Source: Campylobacter concisus
Lineage (GTDB): Bacteria > Campylobacterota > Campylobacteria > Campylobacterales > Campylobacteraceae
NCBI RefSeq assembly: GCF_001298465.1
Contig: NZ_CP012541.1
Span: 1,612,001-1,676,000 of the forward strand
Direction: 5' to 3'
Length of the DNA stretch: 64,000 bases
Position numbers and translations under genes: made by a program. Within the stretch, counting starts at the first letter, position 1, and the number at the start of each line of letters is the position of its first letter. Positions 54,283 to 63,497 of the stretch are shown here, piece after piece. The notes below the pieces were generated by a model that was not told the DNA's origin, made no database searches, and was given only the letters and a program-made list of their open reading frames with translations.

Positions 54283-57273
54283 CTAGCCGATCTTTCTTAT
54301 CTTTGCAGGAAGTGCTTGTCTAGCGCAAGTGCCAACCAACCAGTCATTTAGGCTAAATTCGCCATTTCTTTTTGGATCAAGAAGTCCAAGCTTGTTGTGA
54401 TTGACTCCTTTTTCTAAATTTGCGATCCCAAAAGCTGGCTTTCCATCGACAATGTGCGTTCTTATACCAAACTCATCATGTCCAAACCCATGCTCTATAC
54501 TAATAACCCCGCTAGCAACGCCGTCAGTAACAAATGCCTCACCAACTTGCGCACCATAAGGCGTAGTCACCTTCACCTTATCACCTGAGCGTATGCCTTG
54601 CTCGCTAGCCACATCTGTCGATATCCTTATGAAATTCTTAGGATGAACAGATCTTAGCCTTGGGCTAACAAAGGTGTAGAAGTGTTGGATATTTGACTTT
54701 CTTGAGCTTACTGTGTATTTCCACTCAGAGCGTGGGAAAAATTTCTCAAGCGGCGTGCCGTCACTTGCAACTGGTAGCATCAGACTTGGCACTCCTGGCA
54801 TAAATTCGCCTGTTATTGAGTGTCTATGCCCACCAAGTGGCTCATAGTAGATCGAAGCTGGCGTAGGCGCTGGCACTTTTACGGTTGCTTTATCGCCATT
54901 ATATGCGCTCTCGTAGCTATCGTATCTGCCGCCTTTTGCTAGTATGTGCGCTACTTTTGGCTTCTCTTCGTCTTTTAGATAAGGATCGAGTTTTGTCATC
55001 ACTCTTGATATCTTACTAAGCTTTTTGTCCTCGTCACTTATATCTTTCACACCCTCGCCGTCAAAGGCTAAATTTGCTAGTGCAGCCGCGTAATACTGCT
55101 CTTTTACGTCAAGGTCCATGAAATTTCCGTCTTTGTCTTTGAAGGCATTTTTGCCAAAGCCTTTTAGTCCAAGCCTCTTTGCCACGGCTATATAAAATGC
55201 CTCAACGTCGATCACGCCGCCGTTTTTATCCTTTGCCTGCTTTGAGCTAACGGCTGGATAGCGCACAACTGAAGTTTTAGCAATCGTTCCCCAAAGAGAG
55301 TTTGGAAGTGCCCAGTTTTCTAAATTTACCCCATCTGGTACGATGTAGTCAGCATAGGCGTTTGTCTCGTTCATAAAGGCGTCTATGCCCACAAAAAGTG
55401 GTAAATTTTTACTATCTTTTAGCACGTCTAAGACCGCTCTTTCAAGTCCTGCTTGGCCGTAAAGTACGTTTGTCATGTAGTTTATGAAAACTTTTACTTT
55501 GTATGGATAGCCAGCCTTGTGGCTCGTAAGCGTTTCGTTTACAAGTGGCATAGAGATAGGATACCATGGCTGAGTTGATGGATAGCCGCTACCGCCAGCT
55601 GCCACTTTGCGCTTAAACTCCGAGCTAGTTTCGTAGTATTTGCCAGATCTTGATAAATTTAGTCCATTTGGCTTATAAGCACCCTCAAAGCTCTCAAGGT
55701 TATATCTGCCCTTTAAAAACTCGTGTGTGCCAGCACTTGCATTGACGTTGCCACCTTTGTAGCCGTAAGTGCCCATTAGCGTATTTAGACAAAGGATCGC
55801 ATAAGTAGTCATACCAGCTTGCGTGTGCATCATACCGCCATGCACGTTTGTACTCACTTGTCTGCCATTTTTGGTGAAATTTTCACAAAGCCACAAAATA
55901 TCATCTACGCTTACGCCGCAAATTTTTGAGTACTCCTCTAGGCTATGCTTGTAGGCTGACTCTTTTAAAAGCTGCATTGAGCTTTTTACCTCAACTTTTT
56001 TGCCGTCTATTAAAATTTTACCTTTGTAGTAGAGCTTAGCTGGCTCATTTACCTTGTAGCTTTGTATCTTGCCATCTTGCGAGCAGACCTGCCACTCGTT
56101 ATTTATAAGTGCAAATTTGCCGTAGTCTTTGTGACCTTTTTCGGTGATGACTAGGTGAGTGGCGTTACACCAATGTATCTCGCCTGCAAGTTTTGCTTGG
56201 TCTAAATTTGGCTGAATAAGGTAGTTTGTGGCATATTTTTCATTTTCTATGATCCAGCGTATCATCGCCATGGCTAGAGCTGAGTCGGTGCCAGGCTTTA
56301 TCGCTATCCAGCGGCCTTTGTCTGATGATGCGTATTTTACTGTGTTTGTAACGCTTGGATCGACTACCGCGTAGCTAAAGTCATCTCTAGTGCCTCTTGT
56401 GTAAGAGAGCATTTTTGCTTGCTTTTGGAAAGGGTTACTGGCGTTTGATGGCGAAGTACCCCAGTAGATGATAAATTTAGAATTTTCATAGTCTGGCTTA
56501 GTGTGTGCAAAGCCCTTTGCGTTATGTGCGATCTTGCCACCGACCCTAAAGCCACCGCCGCAAATTCCGCCGTGTGAGTAGTGGTTTATAGTGCCAAATG
56601 ACTTTTTGACAAAGCGATCAACGATGTCAGAGCGTCCGTCGTATAGGTAAAAGCTTAAAAATTGATTGCGTTTGGTGCCATATTCCGGGTTTTCGCTGTC
56701 GATTAGCTCGTCACTATATATCGCTCTAAGGCCATCAACATGCCCCTCACCAAAGAGATCTCCGCCCTCTACTACCTCTTCTACTAGTTGCTCAAAGCTT
56801 ATGCTCTTCCACTTACCCTCGCCCCTTTTGCCAACTCTTTTTAGCGGCGTTAGTATCCTTGCTGGCGAGTCTATCATCTCAGGCAAGATCGCTCCTCTAG
56901 CACAAACTGTGGCTCGCTTTTCATCTTCACCACTTGCCGTTGTGGCAAGGAGTGCGTCGTTTATCGAGGTGTCAAAATTTGCCCAGTGCAAATTTGCAAG
57001 TGGGTGGTATGGGTTGCCGCTACATCTTACAACTTTGTCGTTTTTCTCATCTACGTGAAGCCTTATGCCGCACTTCGTCGTACAGCCATGGCACATTGAG
57101 AAGACAACGCTATGTCCCTTGTTGAGTGAAATTTTGCCGTCTTTTACGTTAAATTCTGGCTCGAGCGAGTTTGACTGTGGTTTATAGTCGTCCTTTTCGC
57201 CATCTGCTAGCACAGCGCTCGCAGTTACTGTTGAGAGCACGGCTGATCTTTTTAAAAATTCTCTTCTTTGCAT
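54283..57273 (-). CDS. ttrA: Tetrathionate reductase-like molybdopterin catalytic subunit
   Basis: 996 residues (TtrA is about 1020). TAT signal RREFLKRSAVLST at the N-terminus. The N-terminal 4Fe-4S cluster uses Cys61, 64, 68 and 124 (CHGCTTKCG and ATVCARG). Cys238 in SHGGICGGGFRVGG is the likely Mo ligand. Other family parts: HGFGHDEF and the C-terminal WLVGTCARQALPAKIRKIG. The TtrA/SrrA/ArrA group reduces tetrathionate, selenate or arsenate in the periplasm. The partner protein matches TtrB closely, so tetrathionate is my preferred substrate. It has no TtrC gene beside it. Confidence 0.75.
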   Translation of the reverse strand: MQRREFLKRSAVLSTVTASAVLADGEKDDYKPQSNSLEPEFNVKDGKISLNKGHSVVFSMCHGCTTKCGIRLHVDEKNDKVVRCSGNPYHPLANLHWANFDTSINDALLATTASGEDEKRATVCARGAILPEMIDSPARILTPLKRVGKRGEGKWKSISFEQLVEEVVEGGDLFGEGHVDGLRAIYSDELIDSENPEYGTKRNQFLSFYLYDGRSDIVDRFVKKSFGTINHYSHGGICGGGFRVGGKIAHNAKGFAHTKPDYENSKFIIYWGTSPSNASNPFQKQAKMLSYTRGTRDDFSYAVVDPSVTNTVKYASSDKGRWIAIKPGTDSALAMAMIRWIIENEKYATNYLIQPNLDQAKLAGEIHWCNATHLVITEKGHKDYGKFALINNEWQVCSQDGKIQSYKVNEPAKLYYKGKILIDGKKVEVKSSMQLLKESAYKHSLEEYSKICGVSVDDILWLCENFTKNGRQVSTNVHGGMMHTQAGMTTYAILCLNTLMGTYGYKGGNVNASAGTHEFLKGRYNLESFEGAYKPNGLNLSRSGKYYETSSEFKRKVAAGGSGYPSTQPWYPISMPLVNETLTSHKAGYPYKVKVFINYMTNVLYGQAGLERAVLDVLKDSKNLPLFVGIDAFMNETNAYADYIVPDGVNLENWALPNSLWGTIAKTSVVRYPAVSSKQAKDKNGGVIDVEAFYIAVAKRLGLKGFGKNAFKDKDGNFMDLDVKEQYYAAALANLAFDGEGVKDISDEDKKLSKISRVMTKLDPYLKDEEKPKVAHILAKGGRYDSYESAYNGDKATVKVPAPTPASIYYEPLGGHRHSITGEFMPGVPSLMLPVASDGTPLEKFFPRSEWKYTVSSRKSNIQHFYTFVSPRLRSVHPKNFIRISTDVASEQGIRSGDKVKVTTPYGAQVGEAFVTDGVASGVISIEHGFGHDEFGIRTHIVDGKPAFGIANLEKGVNHNKLGLLDPKRNGEFSLNDWLVGTCARQALPAKIRKIG

Positions 57274-57286
57274 TACTTATTTCCTT

Positions 57287-58024
57287 TTACTGCGCTATCT
57301 CCTCGCTCCAGCTGATAACCTTTTGGTATCCGTTTTCAAGCTCGAGTTTCTTATCATTTTTAGCCAAAATTTCGCTGACTCCATGGTAAAACACCTGTGG
57401 ATTTGTATTTTTAGGACTATCGATGACCATAGTCTCATGTGTGGCTAGAAATTTTCTGATATTTGAGTTAGGATCGTTAAGATCGCCTATGATACGACTA
57501 CCGCCCACGCAGCTTTCTACACACGCTGGCAAGAGTCCTGCTCTTAGTCTGTGGTCGCAAAATGTACATTTATCAGCTTTATAGGTATGCAGGCTAAGAT
57601 ACCTTGCGTGATATGGACAGGCCTCCACGCAAAGCGCACAGCCTATACACTCTTTTGTATCAATCTTTACTATGCCATTACTTCTTTGATGGCTAGCACC
57701 AGTTGGACAAACATCGATACAGGCTGGATTGTTGCAGTGGTTGCAAAGTCTTGGAAGTGAGGCTATGACTGCCATTTTGCCGCTTTTATCCTTTGCTTCA
57801 TACTCGGAGACAATGGTTCTAAAAGCGCCTGGCTGAACGTCATTTTCCATCATACAGCTCATAGTACATGACTGACAGCCAACACATCTTGTTAGATCTA
57901 TCGCCATGCCGTAGCGAACGCCACTACCACTAAAGTCCTTTGGTGCTGCCTTTAACGCGGTCGTAGCAAAGAGTAATCCTGCAGCTGCAATGAAGCTGCG
58001 ACGAGAATTTAAGGTCTGTTGCAT
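57287..58024 (-). CDS. ttrB: TtrB-like four-cluster ferredoxin subunit
   Basis: 245 residues. TAT signal SRRSFIAAAGLLFA. Four cysteine groups: CVGCQSCTMSC, CNHCNNPACIDVCPTGA, CIGCALCVEACPYHARY and CTFCDHRLRAGLLPACVESC. The order and the GGSRIIGDLNDPNS and VFYHGVSE segments match TtrB. It passes electrons from the quinol side to TtrA in the periplasm. It precedes ttrA by 13 bases and the pair shows a plausible operon with 193 bases free upstream. Confidence 0.85.
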   Translation of the reverse strand: MQQTLNSRRSFIAAAGLLFATTALKAAPKDFSGSGVRYGMAIDLTRCVGCQSCTMSCMMENDVQPGAFRTIVSEYEAKDKSGKMAVIASLPRLCNHCNNPACIDVCPTGASHQRSNGIVKIDTKECIGCALCVEACPYHARYLSLHTYKADKCTFCDHRLRAGLLPACVESCVGGSRIIGDLNDPNSNIRKFLATHETMVIDSPKNTNPQVFYHGVSEILAKNDKKLELENGYQKVISWSEEIAQ

Positions 58025-58217
58025 AAAAATTCTCCTTTCTTTTTAGAATTTTTTCTTATTTTAACATAGTAAATATTTTTTCTAAAGTTTATTTTATATT
58101 TTTGCAAAATGTATTAAATTTTGAGAATTTTTGTAGCACTTAAAAGATAGAATTTGGATAGTAAAATTTAGAAAGAAGTGGGAAAAAGATAGAAAATAAA
58201 CTTCTATCTTCTTAAAT

Positions 58218-59351
58218 TTATGCTTTGTAGTTTAGCATGTAAAGGCGAATGACTTGCTCTGCTGTCATCTTTAAATTTCTAATCGTGACATCTTTTCTCA
58301 TCGCTTCTTCAAGACTCACTGGCTCATTTAATATACAAAAATAGGCATCGATTCCATTTTTGTGGCAATCTTTGGCACATTTTTGCACGCTTCCAGCAAA
58401 TGCGATCACTGGCTTATGATACTTTTTTGCTAGTTTTGCAACCCCAGTTGGAGTCTTGCCCATTGAGCTTTGAAAGTCCATACGACCTTCACCAGTGATG
58501 ACTAGATCAGCCTTTTTGATCTCATCCTCAAGCGCAATAGTCTGCGTGATGATCTCGATGCCTGGGCGAAGTTTTGCTCCTAAAAATGCCACGAATGCAA
58601 AGCCAAGCCCGCCAGCGGCACCAGCACCTTTTTGTGTGTGAAATTTGCTATTAGTCTTTTCTTTTACAAGAGTTGCAAAGTGTTTTAGCCCATCATCAAG
58701 CTCTTTTACCATACGGCCATTTGCACCCTTTTGAGGGGCATAAACGTGAGCTGCTCCATTCATGCCATAAAGAGGATTGTCTACATCGCAGGCTATTAAA
58801 AACTCGCAATCCTTTAGCTCTTTTAGCGCCTCTTCATCTGTAAACTCACAAATTTTGGCTAAATTCTCGCCTTTTCCTTCAAGTAAAGCACCATCTTTAT
58901 CATAAAATTTAAAGCCAAGTGCACTAAGCATGCCTGTACCAGCGTCATTTGTCGCACTTCCGCCGATGCCAATGATAAATTTTCTGGCACCTTTAGCAAT
59001 GGCATCTTTTATCATCTGACCAAAGCCAAATGTACTAGTTTTTAGTGGATTTCTCTCATCTGGATTTATGAGTGTAAGGCCAGAAGCACTTGACATTTCA
59101 AGTATAGCAAGGTCATCTTTTAATGCATATCTAGCTAAAATTTCAATTCCAAGTGGATTTTTTACTATCGTATCTATAAATTTCGCACCAAGTGCATCAG
59201 CCATCGCCTCTACACTACCCTCGCCACCATCTGCGATAGGCTTGACAACGACCTCGCAGCCAATCTCTTCTAGTCCTTCTTTTACAGCAAGGCCCGCTTC
59301 AAGAGAGCTAAGCGAGCCTTTTAATGAATCAATCGCAACCAAAATTCTCAT
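58218..59351 (-). CDS. glxK: Glycerate kinase
   Basis: 377 residues of the GarK/GlxK family (PF02595). RILVAIDSLKGSLSSLEAG, VVKPIADGGEGSVEAMADAL, FIIGIGGSATNDAGTGMLSA, and LVITGEGRMDFQSSMGKTP are the family motifs. It phosphorylates glycerate, mainly to 2-phosphoglycerate in this family, which enolase can use. Coupled to the GntP permease gene by a 4-base overlap, which suggests the permease imports its substrate. Confidence 0.9.
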   Translation of the reverse strand: MRILVAIDSLKGSLSSLEAGLAVKEGLEEIGCEVVVKPIADGGEGSVEAMADALGAKFIDTIVKNPLGIEILARYALKDDLAILEMSSASGLTLINPDERNPLKTSTFGFGQMIKDAIAKGARKFIIGIGGSATNDAGTGMLSALGFKFYDKDGALLEGKGENLAKICEFTDEEALKELKDCEFLIACDVDNPLYGMNGAAHVYAPQKGANGRMVKELDDGLKHFATLVKEKTNSKFHTQKGAGAAGGLGFAFVAFLGAKLRPGIEIITQTIALEDEIKKADLVITGEGRMDFQSSMGKTPTGVAKLAKKYHKPVIAFAGSVQKCAKDCHKNGIDAYFCILNEPVSLEEAMRKDVTIRNLKMTAEQVIRLYMLNYKA

Positions 59352-60742
59352 AAAAGCACCAACGATAAGATGTAAACGCTAATCATACCAACGACACCCA
59401 TTATAAATGTCATCGCTGTTTGTGTGCGATATCCTTGATCAGCAGTCATTTTGCTGAAATTTGTCACAACCCAGAAGTAGCTGTCGTTTGCGTGAGATAC
59501 ACACATCGCACCAGATGCTATCGCCATGACACAAAGAGCAGCTGAAATTTCACTCGTAAAGCCAAGTGTTTGCATAAGTGAGTTATCAGCACTAAATGCA
59601 CCCATGATAGATGCTGTTGTGATGATAGCCACAGTTGAGCTTCCTTGAGCGGTTTTTAACACGGCTGAGATGATGAATGGGAAGAAAATTCCTATCGCTT
59701 TTATAGTAGAGGCATTTTCTTTTATGAAATTTACAAATCCAGCTTCAGTGATGACGTTGCCCAAAACACCACCAGCTGCGGTGATAAATAGGATAGGACC
59801 AGCGATCTTTAAAGATTCATTCGTGATATGGTCAAATTCTTTTATCTTTTTAGACTCGGCCAGCAAAAATACGCAAAAGATCACGCCAATAGCAAGAGCG
59901 ATGATAGGGTTGCCTAAAAATAAAAGTACTTTTGGTAAAAAAGAAGCCTTATCAAGCATGCCCTGTTTTGCTAGTACATCAACGATCGAACCAATTGCCA
60001 TAAAGATGATAGGCATAATGATAGGAGCAAGGCTCAAAAATCCGCTAGGTAGCGTGCCAAATTTCTTTAAAAGCTCCTCGTAGCTAGCTGTGATAGTAGC
60101 GTCAGCCTCTTTATCGCTGATAGTCACGCTTTTGCCAATACTCTTTGAAAAGAAATAGACAGCTAGTAAAACTGGGATAGAAACGACTGTTCCCATGATG
60201 ATAACAAGGAGTAAATTTCCGCCAAGACCAAGTGTGCCAGCTGCTGCTATTGGGCCTGGTGTTGGCGGGATGAAGACGTGAGATGCGTATAGACCACCAC
60301 TAAGTGCGACTGACATCGCGACTGGGCTTGCTGAAATTTTCTTATAAAGCGCCTCGCGAATAGAGTTTAAAACGACAAATCCACTATCGCAAAATACCGG
60401 AATGCCGACAACCCAGCCCATTATAAGCATGGCAAGCTCTGGACGCTTTTGTCCGACTAGCTTTACAACCATGTCAGCTAGCTTTAAAGCAGCTCCCGTT
60501 TTTTCAAGCACGGTGCCGATGATCGTCCCAAAGATAATAACGATACCGATGCTCTTAAATGTGCCACTAAAGCCGACACCTATCATCGCTGGGATCTTGG
60601 ATAGATCGATACCTGCGACGATTGCTAGCATCAAAGATATGCTCATAAGTGCTAAAAATGGATGCATTTTTAGCTTAGAGATCATAACGATCATAAGTAT
60701 GATGGCTACAATAAAACAGACAATTAGTGAGATTCCGCTCAT
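59348..60742 (-). CDS. GntP-family organic acid:H+ symporter
   Basis: 464 residues with about thirteen membrane helices. GVGFSGTFKSIGIVIIFGTI, GWVVGIPVFCDSGFVVLN, HVFIPPTPGPIAAAGTLG and AQGSSTVAIITTASI are GntP features. Characterised members take up gluconate, idonate or glycerate-like acids with H+. The linked glycerate kinase makes glycerate the more likely substrate. ATG follows AAGGAG. Confidence 0.87.
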   Translation of the reverse strand: MSGISLIVCFIVAIILMIVMISKLKMHPFLALMSISLMLAIVAGIDLSKIPAMIGVGFSGTFKSIGIVIIFGTIIGTVLEKTGAALKLADMVVKLVGQKRPELAMLIMGWVVGIPVFCDSGFVVLNSIREALYKKISASPVAMSVALSGGLYASHVFIPPTPGPIAAAGTLGLGGNLLLVIIMGTVVSIPVLLAVYFFSKSIGKSVTISDKEADATITASYEELLKKFGTLPSGFLSLAPIIMPIIFMAIGSIVDVLAKQGMLDKASFLPKVLLFLGNPIIALAIGVIFCVFLLAESKKIKEFDHITNESLKIAGPILFITAAGGVLGNVITEAGFVNFIKENASTIKAIGIFFPFIISAVLKTAQGSSTVAIITTASIMGAFSADNSLMQTLGFTSEISAALCVMAIASGAMCVSHANDSYFWVVTNFSKMTADQGYRTQTAMTFIMGVVGMISVYILSLVLL

Positions 60743-60908
60743 AAAAACTCCTTTGTTCTGAGATTTTGCTTAAGATTTTAGCAAAATTTGCTTGTATTTT
60801 TTCTAATATTTTTAAGTTTTTTGATTAATTAAATTTTTTTGACATATTTGAGTAAATTTATGACTATTCGCCTAAATTTAGCCATTTTATAAGTTCAAAA
60901 TTTTTAGC

Positions 60909-61877
60909 TTATTTTAAAATAACAAAACCAAGACCAAATTTATCAGTATGCCTATTATAATCAATCAAACTCTCGCCATATCCCGTAAAATACTGCAAAT
61001 AGCCATAAACTCCGGTTGAGAAGATAGGAAACATATATGAAATTTCAGCAGCACCCTTATTTGTTTTATCAAAATGTAAGTTATTTCTTAGCATTAGGCT
61101 AAAAATGTGATCATTGAGGTTGTAGCTAAGCCTTACATCGCCATGCCCAATGTATTTTAATATATCTTTATTATCGCCCTTATTGCCTACTACCATCCAA
61201 GCTCTTGGCGAAATGCTAAGCTTGCCAAAAACAAAATCACTTTGCACATAAGCTCTATTCCAGCTTCTTGAATTGCTACCATCTCGTCCGTTTGACTCAT
61301 GCAAAAGTCCAAATTTTAGGCTTTTTACACCTATTTGCTCCAAATATTTTGGCGAAGCAAAATTTAGAAAAATTTCTGGCTGATAGTTTGTCTCACGAAA
61401 TGGCGCTGAAGTTCTTGTTATTTGCCACCAAGATGTCTGCGTGTAGGCTGCCACAAGGCTCTCTCTAAGCCCAAATAGATCATAAAATAACGGCTTTGCA
61501 AGGCTTATTTGAAACTTAGTTTCAACGCTTTTTCGCTCATCGTTTGGCACATTTTTAGCATAAGTTACTGGCAAAAGGTAGTTAAATTTATAAAGCTCGA
61601 TACCAAGTGCATTTTGTAAATTTTTACCACTTTTATCTTCTCTTAAAAGATCAGCTTGCTTTAGCTTCGCCTCTCTTGGCGCTGGTTCGCTTGCTTGCAC
61701 ATTTTGCACCGCTTTTTGCTCGTTTAAAGAGCTTTTGGCTAGCTCTTTATAAATTTGCATCGCAGCCTTTATGTCGCCACTTTGCTCCAGCTCTTGTGCT
61801 CTTTTAAAATCATCTAGCCCACTTGCCATCAAAAAACTAAGGCCAAGGCTTAAAAACAATAAAATTTTACTCATCAT
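60909..61877 (-). CDS. pldA: Outer-membrane phospholipase A1
   Basis: 322 residues from either of two adjacent ATGs (61877 or 61874). Signal peptide of about 18 residues. A TPR-like helical insert (about 20-55) precedes the beta barrel; the catalytic His and Ser are in LLHESNGRDGSNSRSWNR and the Ca-binding end is in YLQYFTGYGESLIDYN. It hydrolyses misplaced phospholipid in the outer membrane, complementing MlaA. It overlaps mobA by about 11 bases. Confidence 0.9.
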   Translation of the reverse strand: MMSKILLFLSLGLSFLMASGLDDFKRAQELEQSGDIKAAMQIYKELAKSSLNEQKAVQNVQASEPAPREAKLKQADLLREDKSGKNLQNALGIELYKFNYLLPVTYAKNVPNDERKSVETKFQISLAKPLFYDLFGLRESLVAAYTQTSWWQITRTSAPFRETNYQPEIFLNFASPKYLEQIGVKSLKFGLLHESNGRDGSNSRSWNRAYVQSDFVFGKLSISPRAWMVVGNKGDNKDILKYIGHGDVRLSYNLNDHIFSLMLRNNLHFDKTNKGAAEISYMFPIFSTGVYGYLQYFTGYGESLIDYNRHTDKFGLGFVILK

Positions 61878-62442
61878 CTATCTTCTTTTCTTGGATTTTC
61901 TTTGCCATTTCGTATTCGTCAGGGAAATTAACATTAAAAAACTGCTCACTATCTTTAAAATTTATGACTTTGCATTTACAGCTTTTTCTCAAAAGTCCGA
62001 TTTTATGCTCATTTTTTAAATAAAACTCATGAGCCAAAGTGGCAAGCCTTGGGCTAAAAAAACCACAAAGCGAGTGAATGTGCTCATTATCACTAGCCAC
62101 AACCATATCAAATTCATCTTTAAATCTAACAAGCTCCTCCAAACTTTTAAGATCAAAAAATGGCATATCAGCTGGTATCACAAAAATGCTATGATCAAAA
62201 TTTTTAAGAATGGAGTAAAGTGCGAGCATTGGCGAATAGTTATTGCTATTTTCATCTTTTATAAGCTTTAGTGGCGGGCTAAATTTTTCAAATTTTGAGC
62301 TTACATAAACTTCGCCAAAAACTTTGCTAAATTTCGCAACCTCATAATGAGTAAGCGTCTTAAAACCACCAAATGGCAAAAGTGTCTTATCTTGCCCCAT
62401 ACGCGAGCTTTTGCCACCTGCTAAAATCACGCAAGTTTGCAT
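61867..62442 (-). CDS. mobA: Molybdenum cofactor guanylyltransferase
   Basis: 191 residues. VILAGGKSSRMGQDKTLLPF is the nucleotidyltransferase loop, VIPADMPFFDLKSLEELV the second motif, and VASDNEHIHSLCGFFSP the MPT-binding part. It adds GMP to molybdopterin, giving the MGD cofactor that TtrA and formate dehydrogenase need. RBS GGGAAAAG is weak. It lies upstream of pldA with overlap. Confidence 0.92.
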   Translation of the reverse strand: MQTCVILAGGKSSRMGQDKTLLPFGGFKTLTHYEVAKFSKVFGEVYVSSKFEKFSPPLKLIKDENSNNYSPMLALYSILKNFDHSIFVIPADMPFFDLKSLEELVRFKDEFDMVVASDNEHIHSLCGFFSPRLATLAHEFYLKNEHKIGLLRKSCKCKVINFKDSEQFFNVNFPDEYEMAKKIQEKKIDDE

Positions 62443-62547
62443 CTTTTCCCTTAAGAAAGTTATGAGGCTAAATTTAGCTAAAAGCGGCTTTGATCTACCA
62501 AAAATATGTGATAAAAACTTATTTTTGTTTATGCTACTTGTAAAATT

Positions 62548-63042
62548 TTAAGCCTGCTTTACCCTTTTCATTGTTAAAAATTCCTCGTAGCGACGATCAA
62601 TGATAGCTTTGATCAAGGCATAGTTTTCTTTTGAGTTTTCTATATAAAAATAGGCGTTATCAAAGTATTTTTCACCAAATTTTTTCGAAACAAAATCCGT
62701 ATAATCCTGCAAATACCAACCATACATTTTGGCAAATTTTGTCCGATCAGTCGTATAGTAAGCTTTTGCAAAGGCTTTACCAACAGTATTTAGCTCCGCA
62801 CTTCCAAGTACTCCGTCCATAGCGTCAAAAAGATACTGACGATAGTTAAAATTTTCGTCCATCTGTGCTATATCGTCCGCAAAATCTGCCGCAAATTCCT
62901 TTGAATAAAATTTGTGTTCCATGCACCAGCGAAAGAAAAATGAAATGTGTGTCGCACCGTTTTCATGCGGTATATCAGTCGGCGCATCTTTCGCACCCCA
63001 ATGCCATTTTGCTTTGTCATATACTATATCTGGATCTGGCAT
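62548..63042 (-). CDS. Hypothetical protein with THI-x-x-FF-x-W motif
   Basis: 164 residues, soluble. DKAKWHWGAKDAPTDIP, ENGATHISFFFRWCMEH and NTVGKAFAKAYYTT are features I associate with a family of small cytoplasmic proteins sometimes found as immunity-type neighbours, but I am not sure of the family. Near the C-terminus NYALIKAIIDRRYEEF is helical. RBS AAGGAT precedes the ATG. No toxin gene is next to it. Function unknown. Confidence 0.6.
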   Translation of the reverse strand: MPDPDIVYDKAKWHWGAKDAPTDIPHENGATHISFFFRWCMEHKFYSKEFAADFADDIAQMDENFNYRQYLFDAMDGVLGSAELNTVGKAFAKAYYTTDRTKFAKMYGWYLQDYTDFVSKKFGEKYFDNAYFYIENSKENYALIKAIIDRRYEEFLTMKRVKQA

Positions 63043-63139
63043 TTTTATCCTTTTAAAATACTCAATTTTACTAAAACCATCTTAATCGCAGTAAAAATCA
63101 TGGCTATTTTATCCATTTGCTTGCTATGATTAAAAAAGA

Positions 63140-63145
63140 TATAAT
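63140..63145 (+). promoter_or_regulatory. -10 box of the SemiSWEET gene
   Basis: TATAAT 25 bases upstream of the ATG, followed by the strong ribosome site AAGGAG; no matching -35 box visible. Confidence 0.55.
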
Positions 63146-63169
63146 GGCGCTTTTATTTAAGGAGAAGCA

Positions 63170-63428
63170 ATGAGCGAAAAAAAATCTACAAATTTTAGGC
63201 TGGATCGGCACATGCCTATCAGTTGTTATGTACTTTTCATACATCCCACAAATAATGGGCAACCTTGACGGCAACAAAACGCCTTTTATACAGCCACTAG
63301 CAGCCGCACTAAACTGCACAATCTGGACAAGCTACGGACTATTAAAAGCTAAAAAAGACTATCCACTTTCTGCTGCAAACTTCCCAGGCATAATCTTTGG
63401 TCTTTTGGCTACAATAACAGCGTTTTAA
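63170..63428 (+). pseudogene. SemiSWEET sugar transporter gene, frameshifted at an A8 run
   Basis: ATG at 63170 follows AAGGAG at a good distance. The start frame (MSEKK) is closed by TGA after about 34 codons. Removing one A from the run of eight at 63177-63184 would join MSEK to NLQILGWIGTCLSVVMYFS and the rest (YIPQIMGNLDGNKTPFIQPL, AAALNCTIWTSYGLLKAK, GIIFGLLATITAF), a complete 85-residue SemiSWEET with three helices and the PQ motif. As sequenced it is out of frame. It may be a true pseudogene, a phase-variable gene, a gene rescued by slippage, or a sequencing error. Confidence 0.75.
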
Positions 63429-63497
63429 TGCGCTGATTTAGTTGTTATGGCAAACACTGCAATAAAAAAGTTATTTGCGTCGCTACAACAAACTAAT

